From NCBI GenBank assembly GCA_039654915.1, contig CM077597.1, positions 83,392,001 to 83,456,000 of the forward strand: a stretch of DNA of 64,000 bases, in the 5' to 3' direction. The position numbers and the translations under genes are program-made. The notes beneath the pieces are model-generated. The model did no database searches and had not been told where the DNA came from. It worked only from the letters and a program-made list of their open reading frames with translations. Of the stretch, positions 11,287 to 23,421 are shown piece by piece; the first letter of the stretch is position 1; each line of letters begins with the position of its first letter. Origin of the DNA: Aquilaria yunnanensis. Lineage: Eukaryota; Streptophyta; Magnoliopsida; Malvales; Thymelaeaceae.

Positions 11287-13000
11287 TTTGGCGCCGTCTG
11301 TGGGAACTCACCCTCAGGTCGCCGTTGTTGAAACTCGGTGTTCCAAGGACAATGGACTTCCGAAGTCCTCGTCCGCGCCTGAAGTTCAACCGGCTACTGA
11401 GCAAACCCTTCCAGGGACTTCCTCGCCTGAGGAAGAACGTCCTTTAGTCATAACTATGAGTTTTCTGCACGACTTCCAATGCTCCATTGTGGCCGAAATG
11501 ATAGTGCAAATAAACCGAAGATGGCCGCAACCAGCGCAGGCCCAAAGGCCTTCCTCGCCAACACTCCCTCAGGAGAAAAACCCGAGATCACCTTACCGGA
11601 GTTCGAGAAGTGGGGATCCGCATGATGAGTCCTCAACGGAAAACATACCCCTCGGGGGACGACCTAAGGGGCCAGTAGGGCCTAAATGACCTAAAACCCC
11701 ACGTCAAAAGAGTTCATCGCCTAAGGCAAAATCGCCATCCCCTCAGCGGCGAAGTCCGTCCCCGAAAAGGCGCCGGCAATCTCCCTTCCCAGAAGCCTAC
11801 AAGCACCAGGAAAAAGAGCCCAGTGCTACGATCCTTATGGAGAAAATGTTAGCAAGGTTGGAGAAAGTGGAAAAACAGGTAGCTCACAAACCAGTCAGGG
11901 CCAGGTTGTCTGAAACTTTATGTGGGGATGAATCACCGTTCACCCGAACAGTAGTTGAGGCAGCCATGCCAAGTGACTTTTGGGTGCCTCGGCTGGAAAC
12001 CTATGATGGCCGAATTGACCCCCAGGCTCATCTAACTAAATACAGACGTAGCTTGGTGTTACACGGTGCTGATGATGCTACTTTGTGCAAATGCTTTGAG
12101 GCCACCCTCGCAGGGCCCGCGACGGCGTGGTATAACTCATTGGCCCCTGGAACCATCAGGGAGTTTCAAGAGCTGTTCACGGCCTTTACGCAGCAGTTCA
12201 TTGGACGCCATCCAACGGCGAAGATGCCGGTCCAGATGTTTGACATAGTGCAGAAGAACGGAGAAACCATCCGCAACTATGTCGAAAGGTTTAATGGAGA
12301 GGCCCTAAGTGTTCCAGACTTTCAGCCCGAAATACGCATCCTCGCCATGACACGGGGCCTTCGGAGGGACTCACAGCTGTTCTACGAGTTTTCAAAGGAC
12401 CCCCCGGACACGCTTGGAAAATTTTACCGAAGGGATGAGCAGCACATGACAACCGAAGAGTTGAGAATGGGTGGACCAAAGAATGATCACACCCGTCCCG
12501 AAGGGTCCGGCCAGCAAGCAAAGTACCCGACTGAACAGGCAGGGCGACCTCGGAGGTTTAGGGGAAGGAAACCTCCTCCGAACTTCACACCCCTGAACAC
12601 TACAAGAACCAATATCCTTATGACAATGGAGAGACAGGGAACCCAGATTCAGCGGCCAAGGGCTATGACCGCTGACAAAAAAAGGAATATGAAAAAATTC
12701 TGCCAGTTTCATCGTGACCACGGGCACAACACTGAAGATTGCTTCCAACTGAAAAAGTATATTGAGTCGCTGATAAAACAAGGCCAACTCTGGCGTTATC
12801 TATGAATGCCTTCCCCGAAGGGAAGAAAGGAAGAGGAAGGAAAGGCTGATGACGAGGAGTACGACTCTGACAGACGAAAGAACCGAAGTCCAAAGAGGCG
12901 TCTCCCTCCCCTGGCGGGAGTGATACAAACAATCACGACGGGACTGCCATCCTCGAGAAGAAAGAGGAAAGCCAAAGAAATATCAATGATGAAATACCAA
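11255..13000 (+). pseudogene. T1 gag
   Basis: The frame opens at ATG 11255, 32 nt inside the LTR, and passes through the primer site (MSPDEDVAGHHLAPSVG). It stops at 11687 (TGA), then continues in the same frame. Next come a Ser/Arg/Pro-rich stretch, MEKMLARLEKVEKQ, the capsid core (WVPRLETYDGRIDPQAHL, FIGRHPTAKMPVQMFDIVQ, YVERFNGEALSVPDF), and the Tat-type zinc motif CQFHRDHGHNTEDC at about 12700-12741. A second in-frame TGA at 12803 corresponds to an Arg codon in T2 and T4. Gag would form the particle that packages the RNA; this copy cannot make it in one piece. Confidence 0.88.
11289..11305 (+). promoter_or_regulatory. T1 primer binding site
   Basis: TGGCGCCGTCTGTGGGA, two bases after the LTR. 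The first nine bases match the complement of plant tRNA-Asp 3' ends. The site is also translated as part of gag (LAPSVG). Confidence 0.8.
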
Positions 13001-14486
13001 AATCCGTCGAAGAAACTGACCCGAAAGGATGGTTCCACCGTCATTTTTCCCCATGACGATCCACTGTTGGTCATGGCAAGAATAGAAAATTGGGACATCA
13101 AAAGGGTATTACTTGATGATGGATCAAACGCCGACGTCTTGTTCTCGCATCAGCTGCCGAGCTTGGGAATATCCAACACCGACCTCAAGCCCATCGCTTC
13201 GCCAACTTTCGGGGTAGGCCGTCCGAACTGCCTGTCCTCGGATGGATCGACCTCCCCCTGATGATGAGAGGAGGTTCGGTAAACGGGACAGGCGAATTAT
13301 TTGCCTCCACAATGACAAGGTTCATTGTCATGGATGTCCCTTCGTTGTATAACGCCATCCTTGGAAGGCAAACACAAGGAAATCTACACATTCGCTCGGA
13401 TGTAAAGTACTTAATTGTCACTTTCGCCACCAAGGATGGAGACGCGAAAATTTTTATCGATCAAGGCGAAGTAAGGAAAGTGTTCGTCAAAGCGCGAAAG
13501 GCCCTGATAACCAACTTCGCGCAAACTGTAGAGGCAGAGGCTTTGCCTGGTGGAAAACCAAAAAAGGGCGAGGTAGAAGAGACCGCGAAGGTAGAAATGG
13601 AAGGAGTAGAAGTTGTCCCAGGCCGAAGTACCTGAATAGGGAAAAACTTGGCCGAAGGTGACAAGAAAAAACTTGTATCCTTTCTACTGATGAATAAAGA
13701 CCTGTTTGCCTACTCACCGAAAGATATGCCAGGGGTAAACCCTCGCATAATACAACATAGCCTTAAAGTAAGTCTGGAAGCAAAACCTGTCCAACAAAAG
13801 AAACGGGGCATCTCAATCCATAAAAATAACTTCGTCAAAGCTGAATTCCAGCGCTTATTGGACGCAGATGTAATCAGGGAGGTCAAGTATCCCGAATGGT
13901 TAAGCAAGGTGGTTATTGCCACAAAAGAAGGGAGCAGTAAGCTCTGAATGTGCATCGACTTCAGAAACTTGAACGATGCTTGCCCAAAAGATTCATACCC
14001 TCTCCCACCAATAGACCAGTTGGTAGACTCAATTACCGAATACGGGCTCCTAAGTTTCCTAGACGCCTTCAGTGGGTATCATCAAATAAGGATGGACCCC
14101 AAAGACGAGGAGAAGACCGCCTTCATCACCGAGGGTGGAACGTATTGTTACATCAGGATGCCCTTTGGGCTCAAAAATGTGGGAGCTACCTACCAGAGGT
14201 TGATGAGCAAGGTCTTAAGGACAAAATAGGGAGGAACATGGAAGTCTATGTCGATGACATGATAGTCAAGAGCAAGCTGCCTAACAACCACGTCACAGAT
14301 CTAAAGGAAACTTTCCACCAGCTCAGAACCTTCGGGATCCTCCTTAATCCCGAAAAGTGCATCTTCGGCGTAACCTCGAGAAAGTTTCTTGGGTACATGG
14401 TATCAGAAAGAGGCATTGATGCTAACCCAGAAAAAATTAAGGCTCTGCTCGAATTCCAAACTCCCGTCACAATAAAAGATGTGTAG
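13001..14486 (+). pseudogene. T1 protease and reverse transcriptase
   Basis: Protease active site VLLDDGSNADVLFS at about 13105-13143 (Asp-Asp-Gly-Ser, as in T2 and T4). A single-base deletion near 13226 shifts the frame. In-frame TGA codons at 13633 and 13945 stand where relatives have Arg. RT motifs: CIDFRNLNDACPKDSYPLP (13951 on), FLDAFSGYHQI, MPFGLKN, and the catalytic YVDD at 14247-14258. A single-base deletion near 14216 separates the last two. The final codon is a TAG (14484-14486) shared by T2 and T4. Confidence 0.9.
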
Positions 14487-16786
14487 AGACTCACCGGAAG
14501 GATAACCTCTCTTAGCAGGTTCATCTCCAGATATGGAGACCGGTGTCAAGCATTCTTCAAAGTCCTCACTAAAGCAGCAAAAAAGGAGGGCAACCTCGGA
14601 AGTGATGATCATCCTTGGAATGAGGACTGCCAAAAGGCCTGGGAAGAACTCAAAATCTACTTAGCCCATCTGCCCACTCTGTGACAACCTCGCGAGGAAG
14701 AGCCCCTCGTGTTATACCTCGCCGTCACAGAAAAAGCAGTAAGCTCGGTCCTTATGAAAGAGGAAGCGACGAAGCAATGGCCGGTTTATTATGTAAGCAA
14801 GTCCCTACACGGCGCCGAAGTCAGGTATCCATTGCTACAAAAAGCTATATATGCCCTGGGATTGGCAGGAAGAAGGGTATGGCCATATTTTCAGGCTCAC
14901 CCTATCATTGTCCGAAGTAGTCTGCCTCTACGGGACGTCATGAGGAAAGTTAATCATTCAGGAAGGCTTTCCAAATGGTGCATAGAGCTTGGCGAACACG
15001 AAATTACTTATGAACCTATGAAAGCCATACAAGCTCAAGCCCTGGCAGACTTCATTGCCGAAGTACTCATCACTGAGGACAGCCATCCGGATCCTGGCGA
15101 AGGTGAGCCGGAATGGACTTTGTATGTTGACAGAGCCTCAGGGTCCAAACACCAAGGAGCTGGGGTAATTATCAGAGGTCGGAAGGTCTAGATGTAATGA
15201 AGGCCATCAAGTTCAGCTTTAACATCACCAATAATGTGGCTGAGTACGAAGCTCTCATAGCAGGGTTGCGCCTAGCCAGAAAAATTGGTGTAAGAAACTT
15301 GAAAGCCCACAGCGACTCCCAGCTGGTAGTTTGACAAAAAGCAGGGGATTACGGGGCGAAGGACCCAACCTTGGCAAAATACCATGAACTTGTAGCAAAG
15401 CTCATTCGAGAGTTCGACACCGTACGAATTGAAAATGCGCCTCGGCAAGATAATGCCGAGGCAGATTGCTTGGCAAAGTCGAAAACATGCACCGAGGTAC
15501 TAAACCACCCGAGCATCGCAGTGTTGAGCATAGTAACTTCGGGAAAAGGCTGGAAAGACCCGATAAAAAGATATCTCGCAACCAATGCGCTCCCTGAAGA
15601 CCCCAACGAAGCTGCAAAAGCACAAAGACGCTCCGGTCGTTTCTTCCTAATTGGAGAAGAGTTATATTGGCAGGGATATGCAAATCCACTGCAGAGGTGT
15701 GTTGGCGAAGAGGATACTGAAATGATCCTCGAAGAAGTTCATGAAGGCGCTTGTGGTTCGCACATAGGAACCGACGCCCTGGCAGCAGTGATACTTCGCC
15801 AAGGATACTTTTGGCCTACCCTAAGAAAGGATGCTAGGCAGTTCATCCAGAAATGTGGTAACTGCCAAAGACACGCAAGTATCCAAAGGACACCTTCGAA
15901 ATTGGTAACTTTGGCTGACTATCCCTGGCCCTTCGCAGTTTGGGGCATAGACCTCATCGGGCCACTCCCGACAGTGCCCGGAGGCGTGAAGTTCTACGTA
16001 GTCGCAGTAGATTATTTCTCTAAGTGGGTCGAGGCAGAACCCTTGGTGACTATCTCAGCAAAAGATGTGCAGAAGTTCGTATGGAAAAACATTGTATGCA
16101 GATTTGGCATATCGAGGGTACTAGTAGCCGACAATGGATCCCAGTTTATAAACAAGGGGTTCCAAGAATTTATCAATAACCTCGGAATAAAGATGCACTT
16201 TGCCCCAGTAGCCCACCCCCAAAGCAATGGGCAAGTAGAAGTATCTAATAGGGCCATAAAAGATGATCTGAAAAAGAGGTTGGGGGAAGCAAAAGGGAAA
16301 TGGACAGGAGAGTTCTAAAGTGTGTTATGGAGCTACCAAACAACACCCCGAAGAGCCACAGGGGAAACACCTTTTTCACTTGTTTTCGGTGCAGAGGCCA
16401 TCATCCCAATTGAGGTAGTACAACCATCGGTGCGAGTACAAGTGTTTGATCAAATGGGAAATGACCTCGGCCTGAGAGCCAAGCTGGACCTCGTCGGCGA
16501 ACATAGAGAAACAGCCGAGCTGAGAAGAAAAGCCTTTCAGCAAAGAGTGGCCGCGGCTATAAACTTGCGCGTCAGGCCGAAGGGAATAAAGAAAGGAGAC
16601 CTCGTTCTCTGAAAGGCTGAATTTGGGCCTCGAAGGCCATCCTACGGAGTACTTCACGCAAAGTAGGAAAGTCCTTATCTGGTACTTGCCGAAGTGCGAA
16701 AAGGAGTTTACAAACTCGGCGATACCGAAGGCGTAGAATTAAAAAATACATGCCATTCGGATGCCTTGAAAAAATTCTATGCTTAG
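14487..16786 (+). pseudogene. T1 RNase H, second RNase H and integrase
   Basis: RLTGRITSLSRFISR (RT thumb/connection) and the gypsy RNase H region (LYLAVTEKAVSSVL) come first. A second type-I RNase H begins at about 15100 (WTLYVDRASGS, with Arg for the usual Gly), then NNVAEYEALIAGL and SDSQLVV. The integrase zinc region is HEGACGSHIG ... CGNCQRHA (about 15735-15875). The core has WGIDLIGPLP, VADNGSQF and HPQSNGQVEVSN. Lesions: TGA 14682, a frameshift near 15177, TGA 15333, TAA 16316, TGA 16611. The frame ends at FYA and TAG 16784-16786. Confidence 0.9.
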
Positions 16787-17191
16787 GATTTTGGTGGGAA
16801 AATTGTACAAGTTAGAAAAATTTCTAAGTACAAAAGTTTCTTAGGAAATTTTTTTCTAAGTACAGAAGCTTCTTTTCACCAGAACAGTCGTCGCCGAAAG
16901 AAAGCTCATTTACAAAGGTTATCAACCTTCTCTGAAGATTGGAGATTCACTTAAGAGAATTTCCCGAGGGTGATTCCAAGGCTAAATAAGTCTAGCTATG
17001 ATCTTCCGAAGTCTCTTGAGCGAACGTGTTCGGGACAGTGAGAAATAAAAGATTTTGCGCAACAAACTTAGCCAAAAATTCATGAAAGAGAGGGTATTTA
17101 TTAAGATAGATCTGCTTACAAAGAAAGAAGTTCGCCAAAAGAAGAAGTACAAAACAGAAGAAAAAAAAAAGGCAAAGGACCCTAATACAAA
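16787..17191. other. T1 tail-to-tail spacer between pol and the antisense gene
   Basis: About 400 bp between the pol stop and the antisense gene's stop. It holds short imperfect repeats of TTTCTAAGTACAAAAG near 16818-16875. No frame is seen. Convergent transcripts would end here. Confidence 0.6.
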
Positions 17192-19636
17192 CTAAGGAAT
17201 CTCGGCATCTCGGGAGCCACCAGCTTCTGCGTCCTTATCCACCGCCTTCGGCGCCGGAAGAGGGAAAGGTAGTTTAAGGTGCTCGATTTTGGACCAAGAC
17301 CACCGAGGCCCCTCGAGGATGTTTAGGGCCTCCAAAAAGGAGAGGTCCAGATCTGGGAACCTCTGCAGAACTTGATGCCGAGCAAGGCAGAAGCCGTCTT
17401 GGAAACCGACCTTTGTCATTTCGTCGGCTTTCTCCTTCTCGACTGGTAGCTCATCACGTTCCCTCTCCAGATCAGCAACCTCCTTCTTCAGTGACTTCAT
17501 CTTCTTCTTCTACGGCTCCTTCTTCAAAGACTCGACCTTGGCCTGGAGCTCGGCCCTCTCAGCAAGCACCTTCTCCAGGAGAGCCTCAGACTCAGACTTC
17601 TCCTTTTGAAAAGCTTCGTTTGCTGAAGTCAAGTCCGCCACCTTGGAGCCAAGGTCAGAAATCTTCTAGGAGGAGTCCTTCAAAAGTTCCTCTTTTTCCT
17701 TCAAGAACTCCTCCCGAACGGCAGCAACCTCCTTCTTTGCAGCTTGATCCATCTCCGTGTTCTTGGCAACCAAGTCGGACCACATGGCCTTAGACTTTTT
17801 TATGCAGTCTAAGGCCGAGACTCGGAATGCCGCTTGCCTCGCTGCCCGAACCCTGAGGAAGCCAGTGAACCCCAGCAGCTGCAAAGAACTAAGAGCAAAG
17901 TCAGTAAGGCAAAAAATAATAAGCCAAGTACTTAGAAGAAATGAAAAAGGAGAAAACAAAGGCGAGAAGTATACCTGGGTAGCGTGCTCGGAAACTTTTG
18001 CAGCAAGGGACTCATCATCCGGGCACGCCTCGAAAATGGCCTTGAAGGAGGCCTCGGTGAGGATCCCCTTTGAAATTTGGTTGGCCATTTGCTGGCCATC
18101 GCCGGAGTACAAGTTCATGTCCTCCGTAAACGACCAGAAAGGCTCCCTCGGGATCTTCCCCTTCGGGATATGGGAATCCCGAAGGGCCCATTTCCGGCCG
18201 TGCTCGGCCACCCACCCCGAAGATAGTACCTGCTCTGCACGGCAAGACAAGAAACTTGTTAAGGCAAGCAATTCTCAAAGTTTAAAAAATAAAAATACTG
18301 CAGCTTCTCCAAAGAACGAACCTGGCGGCACCTCGGTGACATCATCGTCAGCGTCCCAGACCCCCTCGGCAGAAATCTCCATGCCTTTTTCCTTCCGGTG
18401 CTCCTCGGCAGAAGGGACTTCCACCAAGGCGTCTAGAAGAGCCGCTGAGGAAGTGGGACTCCGAGAAAGGGCGTTAGCAGTGACCTCGGTCGGTGGGGCA
18501 ACAACAGCATCAGGCTTTTCACGCGCCTCCTCGGGAATTTTCGAGTGAGGAAGAGGCGCGTCTTTTTTCGCCCGTTTTGCCGATGATGGCCCGGCTCCAG
18601 ACGATTTCCGCCTTCGGGAGACGGCCTTCTTTGTTTGCTCCCCCTTCTCGGCTTGACCGAGGAAGAGTGCCTTGTAGTAAGCAGCGGAGTCGTCGCCCAT
18701 CTCTGAAACAGAATGAAAACATCAGTGTGAGTCTAAGATGTGTCTATAACAAAAAAACTTTTGAGATAACTTACGCTCACAAAAGGTCTCGTAAGTAACC
18801 TCCTCCTGAAGGAGTTTTACCAGCCAGGAGTCTTTCCCTGCGATGACAGGAGCTGGCATCTCGAGGTCGGTCTCGTGCTCCTTCACTACCCCTAGCTCGG
18901 GAAGGACCTCCTCGGTCATCAGTTTCCACTTGATGGGGAAGGGGTAGAGGGGGCACGAAAGGACCTCAAAATCCCAGTCGGAGACTGCTCGGATCTGTTT
19001 GTCAAAGTCCACGAATCTAGGTGCCAACTCAGGAGTCAACAGCATCCTCGGATCTACGACATCCATCTCCAATTTTCCCCAAGCCCACTTGGTCGGAACG
19101 TACGACCAGGCCTCCTCCATCTTCAGAAAGAAATATTTTTCTTGCCACCCTCACCAGCTGTCCTTAGTGGCGAAGGTGAACATATACTTTTTGCTCCCTG
19201 ATCCCCGAGGTAGCATCAAGTAAAAGCCACCCTTCGGGACCGTGTAGAGCTTATAGTACTGCATAAAAAGAATAAAATGGAGTTCTATTTTGAAGATGCT
19301 GCACATGCAAAGGAAGGCGTTAAAGTAGCAGTACGAGTTCGACGGAAGTTGATTTACGGCAATGCCATGAAATTGGCAAAAGTCGCAAATCACCGTCGAA
19401 GGAGGGTACTGAAGTCCGGCCTTCAGTTGGGCGCGAAAAATGGTAACCTCATTGTCGTGGTTCATAAAACTGACCTCCTGAGGGCCAAGAAGTCTGGTGG
19501 TGGCATAAGAAGGAAGAAAAAACTTTTTGGTCCATTTTTCCAATTTTTCTGAAGTCGTACAGCAAGTACGACTGAGAAGAGGTTGCCAGCTTTCTGGAAT
19601 GGGGGAAATAGTCATAAGAGGATTTGGCGAAGACAT
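17192..19636 (-). pseudogene. T1 antisense four-exon gene (PF04195-like transposon protein)
   Basis: Opposite to gag-pol. Exon 1 is 19636-18775, exon 2 is 18702-18322, exon 3 is 18234-17975 and exon 4 is 17878-17192. All introns are GT-AG, with the same phases (1, 1, 0) as in T2. Exon 1 (MSSPNPLMTISPIPESW) holds the domain recalled as 'putative gypsy type transposon': AQLKAGLQYPP, FHGIAVNQLP, SYCYFNAFLCMC, MQYYKLYTVPKGGFY, VDVVDP-type and YPFPIKWKLM. Exon 2 is a charged linker starting MGDDSAAYYK. Exon 3 has EPFWSFTEDMNLYS. Exon 4 is a Lys/Glu-rich coiled coil ending in FCLARHQVLQRFPDLDL and a Trp-rich tail. Stops: TGA 19153-19151 (W*GWQ), a TAG in exon 4 after KDSS, and another after KKEP. 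Function unknown; splicing is inferred. Confidence 0.75.
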
Positions 19637-19884
19637 TTTTGGAGAAAAAATGACTTCGAGGAATAAAAAACTGACTTCGGGAAAGCTTTAAAATCAAAGG
19701 ACTTTGGAAATCAAAACCCACCAAATGTTTTGCCGAAATCTGGGTTTGAAGTCACCGTCACGAAAGGTGGCCGGAAAAAACTCCGTTAACAGCACCGCCG
19801 CAAAAAGCAGAAAAGAACGCAAAAACAATTAAAAGGCAGGAGGGAAGCAAAAGCAGAAGCAAAAGGAAATAATGATGGAATGGC

Positions 19885-19926
19885 GTATATATAGGCCGAG
19901 GGGGGGTAGGCAAACCGGCGTCATAA
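19885..19926 (-). promoter_or_regulatory. T1 antisense-gene promoter (TATA and TGACG motif)
   Basis: CTATATATA at 19894-19885 on the minus strand, about 250 bp upstream of the ATG. TTATGACGCCGG lies just upstream at about 19926-19914. The same arrangement precedes the antisense gene in T2, T3 and T4. Confidence 0.65.
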
Positions 19927-20316
19927 GTACTCCGCAAAGGCGAAAAGTCATCATAACTGCTCTTTGCGCATAAAAAGGCACGCCTGCTGTATCCGATGCA
20001 GTCCCCACCAATAACAAGCTGCCACGTGTTAGCCATCACGCCAAAAGATGGACACAACTTCTGACACCCTTAAAACCTTGGGCGTGCCGCTCCAGACTGA
20101 CATGCCTATTCACGAGACGCAACGTTGCACAGACCTACAAAAGGAGAGAAGTAGGTTACCTCGAAGACACCAAAAGACAGGCTATGAGCGAACAACCTAC
20201 ATCTTCGAACAAAAAGTCCATCTTCGGCACAGGTATTACGCCTAAGGCCCCGAAGGGCGCCCTCCAGAAGCTGACAAGCCGAAGTTTTCACTTCGGCTTT
20301 CAGGAAGGGCGGCCTA
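19927..20316. other. T1 region between antisense promoter and 3' LTR, with polypurine tract
   Basis: No coding frame. A perfect hairpin (GCCGAAG, loop TTTTCA, CTTCGGC) lies at 20278-20297. The purine-rich AGGAAGGGCGG at 20302-20312 just before the LTR is the likely plus-strand primer. Confidence 0.6.
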
Positions 20317-21178
20317 TGATAGCCAAAGGGCTATCGCCTCTCTCACTACATACTTCTTGCCAATAGCATTGTCAGGAAACCTGGCGTCACTCGAAGGAGG
20401 CGCTAACACTGACCTCGGAAGGAGCGAAGTCAAACACCTCGAACTCAGGACTTCGGCTAGTACGTCAGGAATTTCAAAGATGTTGCCGGCTCCCTCATGG
20501 GACCAAATGGATCACCTTCAGGAATAAAGAACCAGCTATTGCAAGCAGGAGAGACTCTCCCCGATGGAGGAACCCCCGAGCTAGAGAACTCCCCGAAGTA
20601 CGAGCATGATTCCCGAAGAAGGGCACCTGTACCAAAGGACGACCTCGCCCAAAGGACCTCGGGAGTACGGCATGAGCATTTAAGGAGCCTCTGACATGTC
20701 GGCCCCAGGCACGACACGCCGCCTCAAACGGTGGTTTGACACGCCGACGCCGTCAAAGTCTTGTCACAACCTATCTCGGACCAAGATTCAAGGAGCCTAC
20801 AAACGGCTACTTGTCCCCTACGCCCGAAAGTAAAGAGAGCATCCGACCGAACACGTGTCATGATCTGAACGAGCTAGGCACTCCTATAAATACCAGGAAA
20901 ACAAGCCCTGGCAAAGGATCTGACCCTTTCTCCCTGAGGAAAATAAAAACAAGCGAGGCCACTTAACCCCTTAGTGCTCCTCCTCTATCTTCCTTCAGGA
21001 CACTAACTTGGGCGTCGGAGGCTCCTCCCTGGAAAAACATCTCGGGGACCTCCTAACCCTCTTCTCTTCAGCATTTCAGGCACACTCCCCTGGGAAATTT
21101 GTGCTCCAGGCGTTCTCCTTCTCAGGAAGTCCCTCCTGAAGTCATAATGTCACCCGACGAAGATGCTACTGGGCATCA
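20317..21178 (+). repeat. T1 3' LTR
   Basis: 862 bp, TGATAGCC...GGGCATCA, partner of 10427-11286. It is followed by the target duplication AGTAA. Confidence 0.93.
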
Positions 21179-21183
21179 AGTAA

Positions 21184-21828
21184 GATGGCAATGGTGGATG
21201 GTGGAGGAGCTTAATGAATAACCTTAGCCATTGAGGGCTGAAACATGAAGGAAGAAATGAAGGAAATAATTATTTTTCATTAGTCTTTTCTTATTTATTC
21301 TATCTTTGACCTTGGTGGCATATATGCAAATTTTTTGAAAATTTGGCCAACACTTGGACATCTTGTATCTAGCTATTTTGGTTGGGAAAATGATGTTTTT
21401 GACCACCTTTAAGTTTGTCAAAGCTCATTATAACCTTTAGACAAAATGGTGGACACTTGGGTCCTTAGTTGGCATTACGCTATAAATGATCAACTTTTCC
21501 TTCTTAAGCACTTTGGTCCCCAACAATATCCTAAATTCCATCCAAGTCCTCTCTTCATAATTCCATCCATGTCCTTTCCATAGCCATCTTTGGAAATTTG
21601 TGCAATTGAGTACCCAACTTTTTAACCTTACAATTTAGTCCATAGGTTATTTGAAAATTTGGCAATATCCTAATACTTTCTTAAGGACCAAACTACCATT
21701 GTATGCACCCCTTAAGTGAGTCTGTATTGAATACTTTACACTTCATAATTCATACACTATGGTGAAAATCAAAGCATATAAGTTTAGGTCCTGGTGCTGT
21801 AATTTTCCCTTTTTGTGAGGCTGTAACA
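21184..21828 (-). repeat. H 3' LTR, second segment (proximal part)
   Basis: Continues the LTR after T1 (GATGGCAATGGTGG matches 38567 onward). It ends in GGCTGTAACA, the inverse of the TGTTACAG LTR start. Together with 8654-10426 the reconstructed LTR length is about 2.4 kb, in the range of Tekay/Del LTRs. Confidence 0.9.
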
Positions 21829-21842
21829 TTTCTCCCTCCCTT
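21829..21842 (-). promoter_or_regulatory. H polypurine tract
   Basis: The minus strand reads AAGGGAGGGAGAAA directly before the LTR start TGTTACAG. This is the usual plus-strand primer of chromovirus-type gypsy elements. Confidence 0.8.
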
Positions 21843-21900
21843 AAAAATTTTGGTCCTCCGAAATTGCCTTTAACTTCGGTTACTCTTCTAAATATATTTC

Positions 21901-23416
21901 TTACATTTCTTTCTCAGTTTCCTCGGTCACTTTTCTTTCAGAATGGTGTGACCATTGTACTTTAACCATGGGAATCAATTTGTTCCTTAACCTTTTGGTA
22001 TCCTTAGCTAAGATAGCTATAGATTTCTCTTCGTATGTCAAATTAGGCTCTAACTGTATGTAATCCACTGCTATAGCATCCTTTGTGTCTAGTAGACACC
22101 TTTTAAACATTCTGATGTGGAAAACATTTTGGGCATTTAACATACTTGGCGGTAGTGCTAACAGATAAGCTACCTTGACAACCTTTTCTAGTATTTTAGA
22201 AGGACCAATGTACCTTGGAGCTAGCTTACTTCTTTTACCAAATATGATGGTACCTTTGGTTAGTGTTACTTTGAGCCACACTTTATCACCAACTTCAAAC
22301 TCCAAGTCTCTTCTCTTTTTGTTCATATAAGCAGTGGTCCTTTCATTGGTTATCCTTAATTTTTCCTATATCTTCTTCATTTTGCATGTTGTTTCTTTAA
22401 TGATTTTTTGACTTAACTATAGCCTATCTAAGGCTTCTATCCAACAATGGGGTTTCATGCACCTTCTCCCATAAAGGGTTTCATATGGTGCCATACCAAT
22501 GATGCTTTGATATCTGTTATTGTAGGAAAACCCACCAAAGGTAAATGTTGGTCCTATTCTCCTTTGATATCCTAGATATAGCTCCTGAGCATGTCTTCAA
22601 GTATCTGAATCACCCTTTCAGCTTATCCATCAATATGAGGATGATAGGCAATGCTTAGGTGGATTTTGGTTCCTAGTGCTTTGTGAAAAGCCTCGAAAAT
22701 CTAGCTGTAAACCTTGGATCTCTATCTGACACTATAGAGTTTGGCACTCCATGCTATCTTAATATCTCTTTGATGTACATTTGTGTCAAAATTTCCAATG
22801 ACTCTGTGATTTTCATTGGCAAGAACTGGGCACACTTAGTTAGCCTATCAACAATGACCTAGATTGTGTCATGTTTTAGTCTGGTCATAGGCAACTGAGT
22901 TAAGAAATCCATAATAATGTTACACCACTTTCTCACTAAAATGGGTAGAGCCTGTGATGTTCCTACTAGCTTCTGGTGCTTTACCTTCATCCTTTGGCAT
23001 GTTGCATATTTAGAGACATATATGGCTATGTCTTTCTTCATGTTTGGCCACCGAAAATATGTCTTCAAGTCTTTGTGCATCTTCTCACTTCCAGAATGGA
23101 TGTTTAATTTGCTAGTGTGAGCTTCCTCAAGTATCTTATTTTTGAGTTCTTGTTTACTAAGCACATATATTTTGTCCTTGAAGTACAGTAATCCTTGCTT
23201 ATAGGCAAAGGACTCATACATGGACTCTCTGCCTTCCCCTGAAATATTCTTTTGGTTTAGGTCTGCTTCTTGTGCCTTTCGTATATCTTTAATTCACCTA
23301 GACTAAATAGTTAATGTATAGACTTGTGTTTCTTCCTATTGTTGCCACTTATGCCAAAGGCATATCAAACTATTCTCCTTACTAGTATCTGCAAAAGATC
23401 CACCTTTTAGCAAACC
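21901..23416 (-). pseudogene. H integrase and chromodomain-like C-terminus
   Basis: Read from 23416 downward. The HHCC zinc region (HTSKLNIHSG, then CATCQRMK-like) lies near 23130-22970. IIMDFLTQLP holds the first catalytic Asp, VIVDRLTK follows, and IVSDRDPRF holds the second, near 22720. After a badly broken stretch comes the GPY-type segment (KLAPRYIGPSKIL, VFHIRMFKRC). The tail YEEKSIAILAK ... IPMVKVQWSHHSE corresponds to the chromodomain region seen intact in K at 63040-63180. Several stops and frameshifts are present. It continues the RNase H interrupted by T2. Confidence 0.85.
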
Positions 23417-23421
23417 AGTAT

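Larger units (their letters stand above)
10427..21178 (+). mobile_element. T1: Tat-type Ty3/gypsy element with antisense gene
   Basis: Complete copy of 10,752 bp flanked by the 5-bp duplication AGTAA (10422-10426 and 21179-21183), inserted in the H 3' LTR. The LTRs start TGATAGCC and end GGGCATCA. Order: LTR, primer site, gag, protease, RT, gypsy RNase H, second (archaeal-type) RNase H, integrase, antisense spliced gene, polypurine tract, LTR. The second RNase H places it in the Tat clade. It carries at least ten stops and three single-base frameshifts in gag-pol. Confidence 0.95.
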
